Positions 11,501-22,189 of a DNA stretch of 64,000 nucleotides are shown here, one piece after another (within the stretch, counting starts at the first letter, position 1; every line of letters begins with the position of its first letter). Both the position numbers and the translations under genes were made by a program. The stretch spans positions 21,531,844 through 21,595,843 of the forward strand of contig OX421496.1 in the NCBI GenBank assembly GCA_949126835.1, given 5' to 3'. The DNA comes from Anisus vortex (Eukaryota > Mollusca > Gastropoda > Planorbidae). The notes beneath the pieces are model-generated. The model did no database searches, was not told the origin of the DNA, and saw nothing but the letters and a program-made list of their open reading frames with translations.

Positions 11501-14500
11501 AGTCGTTTTTTTTAAAGCATGTTTTTTATTTCTATGACTTTAGCTTTGTAAGCATGCCAAAAAAACTATTTCAAAATCTAGTTTACATTTATATTAGCTT
11601 TCACAGAACTTTGTTTTATTTATTCTAAAGGTCAATTTTGATCAAACTATTAGCAACAACAGTAGAGTTACAACTTTTTTCTTATACTGCAGCCTTGTGA
11701 TAATATTTTAGGGTTACCATAACATTTTTTTTCTACATCCTGTCATCTGTATTATTAGTGCCTTGGCACTTGAGATATTAAAATGTTATTTGAAGTGGAC
11801 AATTACTATTTACTGAACATGTTATTAAACATTAAACAAACTCACATTTGTTGGAGTTTTGTCTGCATTAAATGAATTGATTCTTTAAGTTTAAAAAAAA
11901 TTAAAATCCATTATCATGTTATTTGACTGTGGAATATATAGATAGAAAATAGTATTTGTTTATATTAAGAAAGAAAGGGAAAAATGATTCATTTAACTAT
12001 GTTTTTTATGCGCAACATCTACAATTTATGACATTAATGAAATAATTACGGTAAAATGTTTGTATAATAAATGGCTGGTATGTAGTTTATAGTAGTGTTT
12101 TCTAAAAACTGAACAAGTTAGTCATCAAAATCTGTAGTTTATAAGTAAATTTACTACTAGGATATTTCAAAAGAATTAATTGTAAGATTAGATTAGAAAT
12201 GTTCTAGTCAGCAGGTGTGTAATTTGTTCTTGAGATGCTTGAACTTGTTTTTGTTTCTTCACCTTTGAACCCTTTTCTTTGACTTATTGCTTGCTATACA
12301 AAAAAACAACTTTGGATTGGAATTGTTTACTAACTGCTTTTTTTTGTCTTATAATGCTTAAATAAGGGAAAAGGCTTCTGCAATTTAATTTTCTTTGCAT
12401 AATCATGTATATAACAAGTAACAATAGTCCCTTAGTCACATGCTTTCAGATGGCATTTGCCTACACTAACCATTGTAAGAAGAGTAAATTATAATACTCT
12501 AAACCAAGGCCTAAAATAATTTTTTTATTCTTAATAATTATCGAATGCAGTCATTTTCCTCTTCAAATAAGTGATGATCATTAGATGGTAGTTTAGCTGT
12601 GATCACTGCAGATGGCAAAGTAATGTTTGTAAACATCTTCTTCAGTTGTTTGTTTTTATGTTCATTTCTACTTGCAGTAAAATGTTCATTCACACACACA
12701 CACACCACACTTCACAATGTTTCTCCCTACAAAAAAAAGAATCTCATTTCAATACGAGGTGTATATAAAAAAAAAAGGAATTTTGTAATTATTTTGGACA
12801 CTGGAATCTGAAGCTTTAAAATGCTTATAAAAGACCTTTTCAATAAAGTGAACATTTATGGTTTTCAAAAAGATCTAAGTTGAGATTTAATTAATAGTAC
12901 CACAGTAGAATGTTTACTTGAACATTACGAACAATTGAACATTCCTAGTTTCATTGAGTAATTGACCGATTGACCTGTGACTCTTTTTTTTTATTTTTGT
13001 TTTTATTTTAGGATGAATTTTGAGGATATTCTGCAGCCTTATTTATTGAAACAATCATTTGTGTGCAATTATAATGGAACATTTATTTAAACAACTTTTA
13101 TTGTAGAAATACATAAGATTCCCTGTATCTGTCCAACGATGTCTAAAAATCCATGAAATATTTTTTTTTAACCAGTTTGTCTTGTGGGTAACCCTTTCTT
13201 TTTGCTTAGAACTGATATTTTTATCTGCACATTCCTTGATGCTGTGACCAAAACATTGGAGAAATAACCCAATGTGCTAAATGTAAAGTGTTTTTTTTTT
13301 AGTTGTTCTGTGCAGTTTTTCAATATTATAAAGTGAACTATGTTACATGATATGTTTGGCCATGTTTAACAAAGCCAGAGTTACAGGAGTTTGAAGCATG
13401 CTTTATTAAAGGATTGCATGATGGGTGTGAAATAAAAGGAATGTTGGGTTGTTTAAAATTGTTTTTTTTTATATTCTAAAGGTCTTTTATGTACATTTTA
13501 ATGAGCATTAACACACAAGGCTTTTGAATCTACATATTTATATAAATAATTGTATGGTGCATGCTATATATTACCTTTGTATACCTTCCATGTCTAGATA
13601 TAACTTATACATATCCTGTAGATATGCTGCATAAAAGCTGTAGATTTATTTATATGTCCTATTCTCACATGTACATATTCCCCCCCCCCCCCCCCCCCCC
13701 CCCCCCCCACAATCCCATTATGTTCTAACCACCTGCTCCTTGTAATGTTTTATACTTGCTTGACTACTTTCACAGTTTTGCTTATCTCAATCCATGTGTG
13801 TTGTTGGTTGTTTTTTTTTTTCTTCATTTTTAAACAAAATATTTAATGTTGAAATATTTGAAAGGAAATTTTTGTTTAAATCTATGTAAAAATGTATTTA
13901 AGTGCTTTCAGATGAGTGCATTTGTTGATTGAATAAATTTGAGCAGCAATCATTCATAAAATACAACTGAGTCCATTTTCTTTTATTTTCTTTGTAAAAT
14001 GTCAGGTTTAACAGTAACATTTAATGGTTCCACTAACACTAGTTAAACATTTAGTCACAGGTAGTACGTACATAAAGCTCCGAAATTCATATTGACTAAA
14101 ATTATGTGTTTGTGTAACCCTGTGTGATTTACCAATGCACTCGTTAGAGTATCACAACAATAACTTGACATCAAACTGAATGTTTGTACTCAATCTATCC
14201 CTGTATTGTTTGTAATGATTGTATTCACATTGTCTTGATGTTAAAGTTACTTTATTCAAGATTTATTCACAACTACTACACTATAAAGTAAGGATACAAT
14301 GAAAAAAACATTTAATAGAATACACATTAAACTTTAGTCAATGCAAGAAAATGAAATTACAGGTTTCATAACTGTATTTATTTTAAAAAAAATCCTCTTT
14401 GATCTGAATATGAAAGAATTGTAGTTTATGATGTTTATTTACATTCAAGGTAAACCATATCAATTTACAATATGAAATACAAAATAATATTTTAAATATA

Positions 14501-17500
14501 ATTCTATAATAATAACAAATACATACATTATATTGGGTTCAGTAATTAAAATAGTGTGATGGTGGTGCAGGCTTAGCTAATGCAATTATCAGATCATGAT
14601 TGCACTTGAATGTTTAAACTGCTTGAGCTATTTTGAAACTATTGCTTATTGTTTAGCTAGCTAGAACATTTTAGTTTGATCACATTTTTTTTAATTGAGA
14701 GTATCAAAAATTCTCCTAAATTTATTCTCTTCATCAAGTGTATACCTAAGTGAATTAAAATATTGATATAAAATTATACCCAATACTAAAATTATTATTC
14801 CCAGTAACAGGAGAAACATTAAAGTTCTTATTTTCATCTTGCCTTGTTATTCCGTTTCTCTCCATTACCTGTCCTTGTTAACTCTTGTTTCACACCCAAA
14901 TGTTATGTTATGATTGTTGCCCTTGTTTTTAGTACACTAAATGCATAACCAAACTTATACTTACTATTTTATGATATATTATAGTTAGGAATGTGTATAC
15001 ATTGTATTTATGCATATATATATATATTAATTTCAATGCACAGTGAATCTCAAACCAATAAGTTTCAACCCCCATCCACGTTAAAACCCTTAAATGACTT
15101 GCAGAATGCCATGAGTCATGAGAGTTTTGAGAATGATTAGTCTTGCTAGGACTTTGATTTTATTTATACTCGCTCAACCAATTAGTATTTATTTCTAGAA
15201 ACATTTCTCATGTACAATAGTATGACTTTCCTTATTAAAAAAAACAACCTAGCCAATCAGTTGAAAGTTGTACAATTTTACCTGTGCACAGTAACATTTG
15301 AGTAGATTAAAGAAAGCTTGAAACAGCATAAAACTATTATTTTATGGCTAAAACTTTCAGTACACCAGACTAATATAATAGACAAACATTTTTTTGTTTT
15401 ATAAATGCAATACATATAGAAGATAAACATTTTAATGTGCTCATATATATATCAATGGGTTTTATTAAATAAGCCTACAATGCACAATTTACGGCTACAA
15501 CCCAGATTTTTAAAGCTGATTTATTTTGGTAAAAAGATTATTTGTTTTGTAATACTAGTAAATAAAATATGACCAGTAGCTGAAAACTAACATTCCATAA
15601 ATCTAAGTGAAGTGTGACCTATAAAATAGTTGTCAAAAGCTACACAACAATAGTGAACACCATTTGATGACACCATAGATAATGTATCAAGAGCCATTTA
15701 TTTATTTAGTGTCTTGAGAGAGGTATTGCAGAAAATTTTTATGGGCTTTTGGTGGAATTTTTTTTTTCTTACATACACTGTAACACAGCACCTTATTAAA
15801 AAGACATAATGGCTTAGTAAAAAATACAAAATTATAAATACATTATTATCATAGTTAGCTTTTATAACGTAAATTGCTCAAAAAGTATTATTAACATAAC
15901 AATTAATCTGAACTAAGACTTAGTTTTCTTTGGCTTCCATATTAAATATCAGTGTGTGGGTTTATACATAATTTTTGTGTGCAGAAAATAGAAAAAAAAT
16001 GTCGGAATAAATTCTTGCTCAAGATTTCAACAACTAAATCTTTTTGCTTATTGCTATTAATACTATTTCCTTTGTTAATTACCTTGATTTTTAGTTTCTT
16101 TGAGAAATAGAATTTCTTTTTTTCTAATAAACAAAAAAAATATTGTTTTATAAAACTGATGATTCATAAATCTAAATCAAGTTTGCATACAGTTTAATAA
16201 CTTGTGCATTTCATACGTATATTCTGATAAAGAAAAAAAAAGGAAAACCTAGATTAACATTTCAGAAATGTAATTTTTTCATTGGTAGAATATAAAAAAA
16301 CAACACAAATTTAAATCACTTTATCTGTTTCACTATTCACACTTTATAAAAGCATTAGGTTTATTATAATTTTTTGTTAAAGATGGTTATATCTAATTAT
16401 TGAAGGAAATTATAGTAAAAGTAGCAATTAGTATTATTGTTTGTTATATTTCTTGTCTGACCTATGTTACTTTATCTGTTTCTTTACCTATGCTACTTAA
16501 TCTATGCTAGTTATGGGAGTAAGATGTGGCTACTTCTTGTATCTTTCAAAAAGCAAATAACTGCTATAGAGCTTATTTCAACATCACTTCTTTCCTTCTT
16601 TCTTTATCTTGTGTCTACAAATAAATAGACTAGAATAAGGAAAGTATTTTTTAGTGTACTCCAGTTTGCTTTAATTTTATATGACAATAAGTGCAATTAG
16701 CTTTGTTAAAAATGTTTTTATTATAAAATGGCACTGTTGAACTTAAAACCAATTCTTATAGAAACTGATATTTCAAAAACTAGAATCAGTATTAAATATT
16801 GACCTGAATAAATACCCATCCATGACTTCCAGGCCGCACTCGTCGCAGCCCTAGTGTTGACTCTGAAGACTTGATATCGCTAGAACCCTTGGACCTGGTA
16901 TGGGCCAAATGTAGAGGGTATCCATGGTACCCTGCTTTGGTGAGTAAACAAATCTTTATCACTGTTTAGGGAGGCGTTCAATAAATTGTAAAAGATTCTT
17001 ACTGTTTACCAATTACATAAGTTCTACTAAATATGTGAACACTTATCTAGTTTATTAAAAATGTGACAAGCTTATGTAAATCAATGTAAAGTTTTAAAAA
17101 GTAAGATATTATTGGCTGTGTCCTTCAAATCACTCTTATAAAAGAAAGAACGTAATTTATTATTTTATATTCTTTGTTGTTACTGTTGTTTTGGTTGTAT
17201 GTTTTAGCTGTAATTGTTTGTATGTGGCTAGTTGAACATGTTTACGGTATATACCCCACCCAACAGTGCAGTTGTCAAATATAAAGTATTGAGAGTAGTT
17301 ATTCTATACTTAAACTATTTGGTTGAGGAATGAGAGTCGTTTGTTATATATGTGTTTTCATTTCCTTAGATCATAAATCCCAAAATGCCCAAGACAGGAT
17401 ATTTCCACAACGGCGTGCCTATACCTGTCCCACCTGATGAGGTTCTGGAACTTCAGCAGAGGTACTCTGAGTCTGTTTACCTGGTCTTATTCTTTGACAC

Positions 17501-18805
17501 TAAAAGAACTTGGTGAGTCTGGATGCATTACTTCCCTTTTATATTGTTTGTTATGGCAACTGTGCTTTTATTAACTTGTTGATTTATAAGGTCATAGTAT
17601 GGTATTATTAAAAGGCTAATCTCTGTATAGAAGTTATAATCTTTTACATTTGTTTTAAATGGCTTATACAGTCTTTTGGGTTACAAATGATGAAATAATT
17701 TAGTATTAATAACATTATTTATAAGAGGTTCTTACACATGAATCTGATCCATGATATACACTTCGTAGAGTAATAATAATAACATTATTATATTAATATT
17801 GATATAGACTGATTAATGATAATAGCACTACATAGCACTGTTTAAATACCATGCCTTTATGTGTTTCATCAGCTTCGTAAATTGTTCCATAGTCAATGTT
17901 AGTGAATACATTTCTAGTAAATGAATTAGCTTTTGAAATATTTACAATTATACCAGTTGTCTCTTGGTAGCATTGCATCCATACACAAATTATGTACATT
18001 TAAAAGAAAAATAGTGAGATGGAAAATAAAGAAGAAAACAACATCTTACAATATTAACAAAACAACAGACTGTATAGCGGGTTAAAGTTTGGAAAACCCC
18101 CAAAGGCCCATGCAACATCATTGAGTGATAGTAAATCAAAGGGAAATAAACTCCAAGATCTGGAGATTTGTGGTTGGCAGACCCATTGTCCTTTGGGTGA
18201 AGGGCAATGATGATGATTGTGGCATCATTTCATAATTGCCATTTATTGATTGTTTTTTCATTACAGTTTGTTGGTATTTGCATAGTTGAGTATAACTTAA
18301 ACTTTATCTGTTTAAAATCAACAAATTCAGCAGCCTGATTGATGTAGTCAAAATACTGTTTGCACAAGGATAAGAGCACATTTACTCATATTTTGTCTTG
18401 ATATTGATATTTCAAATTGCCTAGGCATCTGTATCTATCAGACATATCTTTATATATATTTATATATGTATTTATAATGAAAATCAGGGAAAGGAATTTA
18501 CATATGCTAATTATAATAACAGTCTCATTTCTTGGTCATTTTATTTGCCTTAAACACTTTTAGTTTTCAAATTAACCCTGTCAATATTTCTGTGTCGATT
18601 CAACAGGCAGTGGCTGCCTCGTAGTAAGTTGGAACCTCTAGGTGTCAACTCCGACTTGGACAAGGCCAAGTTGATGGAAAACAAAAAGCCCAATGTCCGT
18701 AACGCAGTCAAGAAGGCCTACGAGAAAGCCATTGTGCACAGGTGTCGCGTCAGGGGTGATCCCAATCCTCTGTCGGATGACTCTAGCTCTGATAATAATC
18801 TTTGA
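1904..18805 (+). CDS. BRPF1: Peregrin / BRPF1, bromodomain and PHD finger protein (15 coding exons)
   Basis: Scaffold subunit of the MOZ/MORF (KAT6) and HBO1 histone acetyltransferase complexes in the nucleus; it reads histone H3 and directs acetylation. Coding exons: 1904-2581, 3421-4274, 4501-4654, 4794-4925, 5035-5163, 5317-5505, 5639-5750, 5847-5948, 6631-6858, 7400-7618, 9425-10090, 11311-11409, 16833-16939, 17370-17512, 18607-18805. All junctions are GT-AG with matching phases, and the sum is 4011 nt (1336 aa). The start is the ATG at 1904 ([10 protein letters not shown]), because it aligns with the conserved BRPF1 N-terminus; the upstream in-frame codon is only a TTG. Domains in order: C2H2 finger (C23, C28, H41, H45/H47), which separates BRPF1 from BRPF2/3; PHD1 from C283; zinc knuckle and ePHD to about 450; bromodomain about 610-715; disordered Ser/Thr-rich region about 785-1190; PWWP about 1207-1300. 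Vertebrate BRPF1 is about 1214 aa, so this is slightly longer, in the disordered part. Confidence 0.94.
3421..4274 (+). CDS. BRPF1: BRPF1 exon 2: PHD1, zinc knuckle and extended PHD2 (PZP module)
   Basis: Acceptor tttgttttcag ends at 3420; donor gtaagt starts at 4275, phase 2. Residues 227-510. The module has the full Cys/His ligand set: CSICMDGEC...[14 protein letters not shown]...CRRCLQ for PHD1, [13 protein letters not shown] for the knuckle, and [15 protein letters not shown]...[14 protein letters not shown] for PHD2. In the family PHD1 binds the unmodified H3 tail and PHD2 binds DNA. The exon ends in a basic helix ([13 protein letters not shown]). Confidence 0.95.
4501..5948 (+). CDS. 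BRPF1: BRPF1 exons 3-8: linker helices and bromodomain
   Basis: Six short exons: 4501-4654, 4794-4925, 5035-5163, 5317-5505, 5639-5750 and 5847-5948, residues 511-784. The first two carry [18 protein letters not shown] and a charged helix [20 protein letters not shown], which are conserved in BRPF proteins. The bromodomain follows, with [11 protein letters not shown] in the ZA loop and the acetyl-lysine-binding Asn in YNAKDTVFY. The last exon ends with an acidic/leucine segment ([14 protein letters not shown]), also conserved. Introns are small (about 100-160 bp). Confidence 0.93.
5949..6630 (+). other. BRPF1 intron 8
   Basis: AT-rich intron of 682 bp between phase-1 junctions. I see no repeat or coding content in it. 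Confidence 0.6.
6631..10090 (+). CDS. BRPF1: BRPF1 exons 9-11: disordered, Ser/Thr- and Lys-rich region
   Basis: Exons 6631-6858, 7400-7618 and 9425-10090, all bounded by phase-1 junctions (residues 785-1154). The first starts with a basic helix ([20 protein letters not shown]) equivalent to the family segment RRAKMIKKEM. The second has an RGG-type run ([16 protein letters not shown]). The third contains [12 protein letters not shown], matching the conserved RRTSVLFS motif of BRPF1, and an acidic Ser-rich end ([17 protein letters not shown]). Conservation is low elsewhere, as expected for this part of the family. Confidence 0.9.
6859..7399 (+). other. BRPF1 intron 9
   Basis: Intron of 541 bp between phase-1 junctions; donor gtaagt, acceptor gtcctttag. 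Nothing else recognised in it. Confidence 0.6.
7733..9178. mobile_element. 1.45-kb DNA element with 14-bp inverted termini, TTTA target duplication
   Basis: GGCAGGTTTCACAA at 7733-7746 is matched by its exact complement TTGTGAAACCTGCC at 9165-9178. TTTA flanks both ends (7729-7732 and 9179-9182). The interior has no transposase frame and is AT-rich apart from short GC patches around 8120-8160 and 8750-8790. It occupies most of BRPF1 intron 10 and explains its length. I cannot name the superfamily: a 4-bp duplication is compatible with several. Confidence 0.65.
10091..11310 (+). other. BRPF1 intron 11
   Basis: 1220-bp AT-rich intron ending in a pyrimidine tract and catcacaacag. No repeat family or exon recognised inside. 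Confidence 0.5.
11311..11409 (+). CDS. BRPF1: BRPF1 exon 12, likely cassette exon
   Basis: 99-nt open exon with acceptor acaacag and donor gtagct, both phase 1, so skipping it keeps the reading frame (1336 versus 1303 aa). It encodes [20 protein letters not shown] and a Ser/Pro-rich end. Its first residues (GRARTTS) resemble those of the next exon (GRTRRSPS). No conserved domain is present, and the donor is weaker than in most other exons of the gene. Confidence 0.65.
13012..13955 (+). other. Possible alternative terminal exon of BRPF1 (PWWP-less isoform)
   Basis: A strong acceptor (long T tract then AG at 13010-13011) is followed by GATGA. Spliced to any upstream phase-1 donor (exon 11 or 12) it would give one Gly codon and an immediate TGA. 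Some 920 bp downstream there is AATAAA (13932-13937), with another AATAAA near 13430. Such a transcript would encode a protein ending before the PWWP domain. This is inference from splice and polyA signals alone; no conservation can be shown here. Confidence 0.3.
13680..13707. repeat. Poly-C tract
   Basis: An uninterrupted run of about 27 cytosines in an AT-rich intron. Other C-runs occur at about 30251, 33070, 51338, 53672 and 54037. Confidence 0.9.
16833..18805 (+). CDS. BRPF1: BRPF1 exons 13-15: PWWP domain and C-terminus
   Basis: Exons 16833-16939, 17370-17512 and 18607-18805; phases join as 0 and 2 (the split Trp codon at 17512/18607). The domain starts [20 protein letters not shown], so the name-giving motif here reads GYPWYPA. 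It continues with INPKMPK...[30 protein letters not shown] and the terminal helix [16 protein letters not shown]. In the family this domain binds H3K36me3 nucleosomes. The protein ends in an acidic Ser tail ([10 protein letters not shown]). Confidence 0.94.
17513..18606 (+). other. BRPF1 intron 14, with a LINE 3' tail
   Basis: 1.1-kb intron. Its middle (about 18075-18225) holds a repeat tail described separately; the rest is AT-rich with no other feature. Confidence 0.5.
18075..18226 (+). mobile_element. Non-LTR retrotransposon 3' tail, (TGA)n end
   Basis: GC-richer insert with the phrase AAGATCTGGAGATTTG...CAGACCCATTGTCC, ending in GGGCAATGATGATGAT. A short (TGA)n or (GATGAT)n tail is typical of RTE-like and related LINE 3' ends and also ends the LINE fragment near 24200. 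Sequence identity between the two could not be computed. Confidence 0.45.
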
Positions 18806-18870
18806 TATTGCAGCCATTGTATTTTGTAAAAGATGTGTTTTTTTTAGCATATATATTATACATTTTTATA

Positions 18871-19043
18871 TTTATACACAAATGTCTGCATTATACAGTG
18901 TTGTTTCCTGTTTGTGGGTGTTTGTTTATACACAAATGTTTGTATTATACAGTGTTGTTTCCTGTTTGTGGGTGTTTGTTTATACACACATGTTTGTATT
19001 ATACAGTGTTGTTTCCTGTTTGTGGTTGTTTGTTTATACTCAT
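18871..19043 (+). repeat. 54-bp tandem repeat, about 3 copies
   Basis: Units start at 18871, 18925 and 18979 (exact period 54), with a partial fourth at 19033. Each contains TTTATACACA and TTTCCTGTTTGTGGGTG. Because 54 is a multiple of 3, open frames run through it on both strands; these are artefacts. Confidence 0.93.
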
Positions 19044-20133
19044 GAAACACATTGCTCTGTGATCATTGCTCACAGCTAGGACCATATTTTATTATTTGTT
19101 TCTCAATGTTGTTTTACACAGAACTCTTTGATCATGTACACTTGTGACTATGGATGTACATGGATGGATGTATAAATTAATATATTTACTTGTCTATTAG
19201 ATTCTACATGTTATTGATTTTATCTTTGTTTTGTTTTTTAATTTTTTTTTACCTTTCTTTGGTCCAGCTTCTTGGATGAATTGATATATTTTGTTAACAT
19301 TTTTCAGTAAGCTTTTTTTCTAATCTGAAAGGGTCCATCACCAAACTAAAATTTCTTTCTCTACGGATTCTTACAATTTCATTTTATTGAATTATTTGCT
19401 TATCCAAAGTATGTTGTTGTTTTTTTTAAATTAAATAAATGAAGGTTTTCTTTTGGAGAAGATCTTAAAAGGGCTTTTGGTGCAACTCTGTAAACTTCAA
19501 TGGGTGTCATCTTGCCATTAGATTTTTTTTCCCTATGAAGCAATAGCTAGAGTTGACAGGTCACAATTTTAAAGCCTAATTACTAGCACTACAATTTAAA
19601 GACTCCATCATTGTCACATTGTTGCCCGACATAGAGGCACAATAGATTTCAACAAAATGTTTTTTATGTCATTGAATTTTTTTTTACCAGGCTTACAAAA
19701 AACTCCATTTTTGTTTTCTTACTAGATCTAACACCTAAATGAATTGAGGTGAACAAGTAAACATTTTACCGTTTGAACATTTTGAAAATGTCAATGATAT
19801 AAAGGAAATATTTTATTTTTTGACTAACAAAGATATTAAAACTGCAAGCTGGAGATAAGACGTTTACTTTCACTTGTCATTTTATGTTGAAACTTTTGTT
19901 GTTTTAAATACTTGAATGCTGCAGACACTGTTGAAGCATAAACTGTTGTACTAGTACTATTGAATGTGTAATGATATGTGTACAAGTTACATGACTTTAC
20001 ACAAGATGTACACTCCTTGTTTATTCAATTGTTACACAGCAGAACTTTTTTTATTCCAAAGGTGTTGTTTTTAAATGATATACAATTCTTTTTTTTAAAT
20101 TATTGTGGCTTTCTTTATTGAGTTTTAAAAAAA

Positions 20134-20480
20134 AATTAACCTTATAGATGACTGGAGTTATGGGGATTGACATAACCCTAAAGTTGACTGGAGTTATGGG
20201 GCTTGATATAACACTGTAGAAGGCTAGACTTATGGGGATTGATATAACCCCGTAGAAGGCTGGAGTTATGGGGCTTGATACAACACTGTAGAAGGCTAGA
20301 CTTATGGTGATTGATATAACCCTGTAGACGGCTGGAGTTATGGGGATTGATATAACCCTGTAGAAGTAGAAGGCTGGACTTACAGGGGTTGATATAACCC
20401 TATAGATGACTAGATTTATGGGCATTGATATAATCTTATAGATAACGAGAGTTATGGGGATTGATAATTGATATAACCAA
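20134..20480 (+). repeat. 36-bp tandem repeat, about 9-10 diverged copies
   Basis: Core GGAGTTATGGGGATTGATAT followed by AACCCTGTAGAAGGCT recurs with substitutions. Alternate copies share variants (GGGCTTGATATAACACTG versus GGGATTGATATAACCC), hinting at a two-unit higher-order period at the left. Period divisible by 3 creates a spurious minus-strand frame at 20051-20509. Confidence 0.9.
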
Positions 20481-20964
20481 TGGCTGGAAAGTTTAACACA
20501 AGTAATCAAACCAACTTATCATCTGCCATAATGGAGCCCATAGAAACACATTGTATAAGAGACTATTTTGAAAAGTGATACAAGTATTTGTGTATATATT
20601 ATTATTATTATATTGTATAGTAATGTACAAACTCATGAATATGTAAACATTGTACAAGTACACAGGAAAACTTTGTACAATTTTTCTGCCAATTTATATA
20701 ATAATAAAATAATTTACAACATTTTTTTAAAAAGTCATTTTTTAATTATAAAATATTTTTTTATGGTGAGAGGATATCCAGTGGATGTGAGAGTTAAGTG
20801 TTTGGTAAAAATGAACTATAAATGGAACTCTTCTATTTATTGTATTGTAAATTGAGTTGGTTTTTTTTAAAATTAACTTTTGGATATATATATAGTTTGA
20901 CTGTCCCCTTTATTAGCTTTATTAGGAGATCATTTTCTACAGCTTTGTGTAGTTCATTTGTGTG

Positions 20965-22050
20965 TTGTTGTGATATGATTTTAAAGTCATAAAAAGAATG
21001 TAATGTTTGATTATTAAAATGTAATGTGTTTAGTTATTCTAAAGTCATAGAAAGAATGTAATGTGTTTAGCTATTCTAAAGTCATGGAAAGAATGTAATG
21101 TGTTTAGCTATTCTAAAGTCATGGAAAGAATGGAATGTGTTTAGTTATTCTAAAGTCATGGAAAGAATGTAATGTGTTTAGTTATTCTAAAGTCATGGAA
21201 AGAATGCAATGTGTTTAGTTATTCTAAAGTTATGGAAAGAATGCAATGTGTTTAGCTATTCTAAAGTCATGGAAAGAATCTAATGTGTATAGCTATTCTA
21301 AAGTCATGGAAAGAATGTAATGTGTTTAGCTATTCTAAAGCCATGGAAAGAATGTAATGTGTTTAGCTATTCTAAAGTCATGGAAAGAATGCAATGTGTT
21401 TAGTTATTCTAAAGTCATGGAAATAATTTAATGTGTTTAGTTATTCTAAAGTCATGGAAAGAATGCAATGTGTTTAGTTATTCTAAAGTTATGGAAATAA
21501 TGCAATGTGTTTAGCTATTCTAAAGTCATGGAAAGAATGTAATGTGTTTAGCTATTCTAAAGTCATGGAAAGAATGTAATGTGTTTAGCTATTCTAAAGT
21601 CATGGAAAGAATGCAATGTGTTTAGTTATTCTAAAGTCATGGAAAGAATGTAATGTGTTTAGTTATTCTAAAGTCATGGAAAGAATGCAATGTGTTTAGT
21701 TATTCTAAAGTTATGGAAATAATGCAATGTGTTTAGCTATTCTAAAGTCATGGAAAGAATCTAATGTGTATAGCTATTCTAAAGTCATGGAAAGAATGTA
21801 ATGTGTTTAGCTATTCTAAAGTCATGGAAAGAATGCAATGTGTTTAGTTATTCTAAAGTTATGGAAAGAATCTAATGTGTACCGGTATAGCTATTCTAAA
21901 GTCATGGAAAGAATGTAATGTATTTAGCTATTCTAAAGTCATGGAAAGAATGTTATGTGTTTAGCTATTCTAAAGTCATGGAAAGAATGTTATGTTTAGC
22001 TATTCTAAAGTCATGGAAAGAATGTTATGTGTTTAGTTATTCTATTATCT
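20965..22050 (+). repeat. 37-bp tandem repeat array, about 28 copies
   Basis: Unit TGTAATGTGTTTAGCTATTC then TAAAGTCATGGAAAGAA, 37 bp, repeated for more than 1 kb with point variants (GCAATG, TTAATG, TAGTTATT). Multi-unit blocks recur, for example the trio ending in CTAATGTGTATAGC near 21280 and 21755, showing that groups of units were duplicated together. The array lies before the distal polyA signal of BRPF1. Confidence 0.95.
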
Positions 22051-22160
22051 AAAGTCATTGTTTGTAAATTGCTTTAACAGATTATAGTTATAGATAATGA
22101 AACCAACACATTGAGCTTTTCAGTGCATTGTCTGTATGGAATGAACTTGTACAATAATGT

Positions 22161-22166
22161 AATAAA
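22161..22166 (+). terminator. Distal polyadenylation signal of BRPF1
   Basis: AATAAA followed by a T-rich then TTTTGGTG/TTTTGTTC stretch, a standard metazoan cleavage context. It is the last good signal before the sequence changes to intergenic repeats. Confidence 0.5.
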
Positions 22167-22189
22167 CATTTTTTTTGGTGACTCATCGT

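Larger units (their letters stand above)
11410..16832 (+). other. BRPF1 intron 12 (5.4 kb)
   Basis: Largest intron of the gene. It contains a (CA)n patch at 12690-12710, a poly-C run at 13680-13707, a possible alternative terminal exon (13012 to about 13955), and otherwise AT-rich sequence without recognisable transposon ends. Confidence 0.5.
18806..22185 (+). other. BRPF1 3' untranslated region (extent inferred)
   Basis: After the stop at 18803-18805, polyA signals occur at 19434-19439 and, best placed, at 22161-22166 followed by a T/GT-rich stretch. If the distal signal is used, the 3' UTR is about 3.4 kb and includes three tandem-repeat arrays (54, 36 and 37 bp). Use of each site is inferred, not shown. 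Confidence 0.45.

Noticed and set aside
18693..19079. Plus- and minus-strand frames of 64-128 aa over the end of BRPF1
   Set aside because: They exist because the 54-bp tandem repeat has a period divisible by three; no family features.
20051..20509. 152-aa minus-strand frame
   Set aside because: Product of the 36-bp tandem repeat; the protein is a low-complexity repeat.
20965..22050. CRISPR-like array
   Set aside because: Units are contiguous without unique spacers, and the DNA is eukaryotic.
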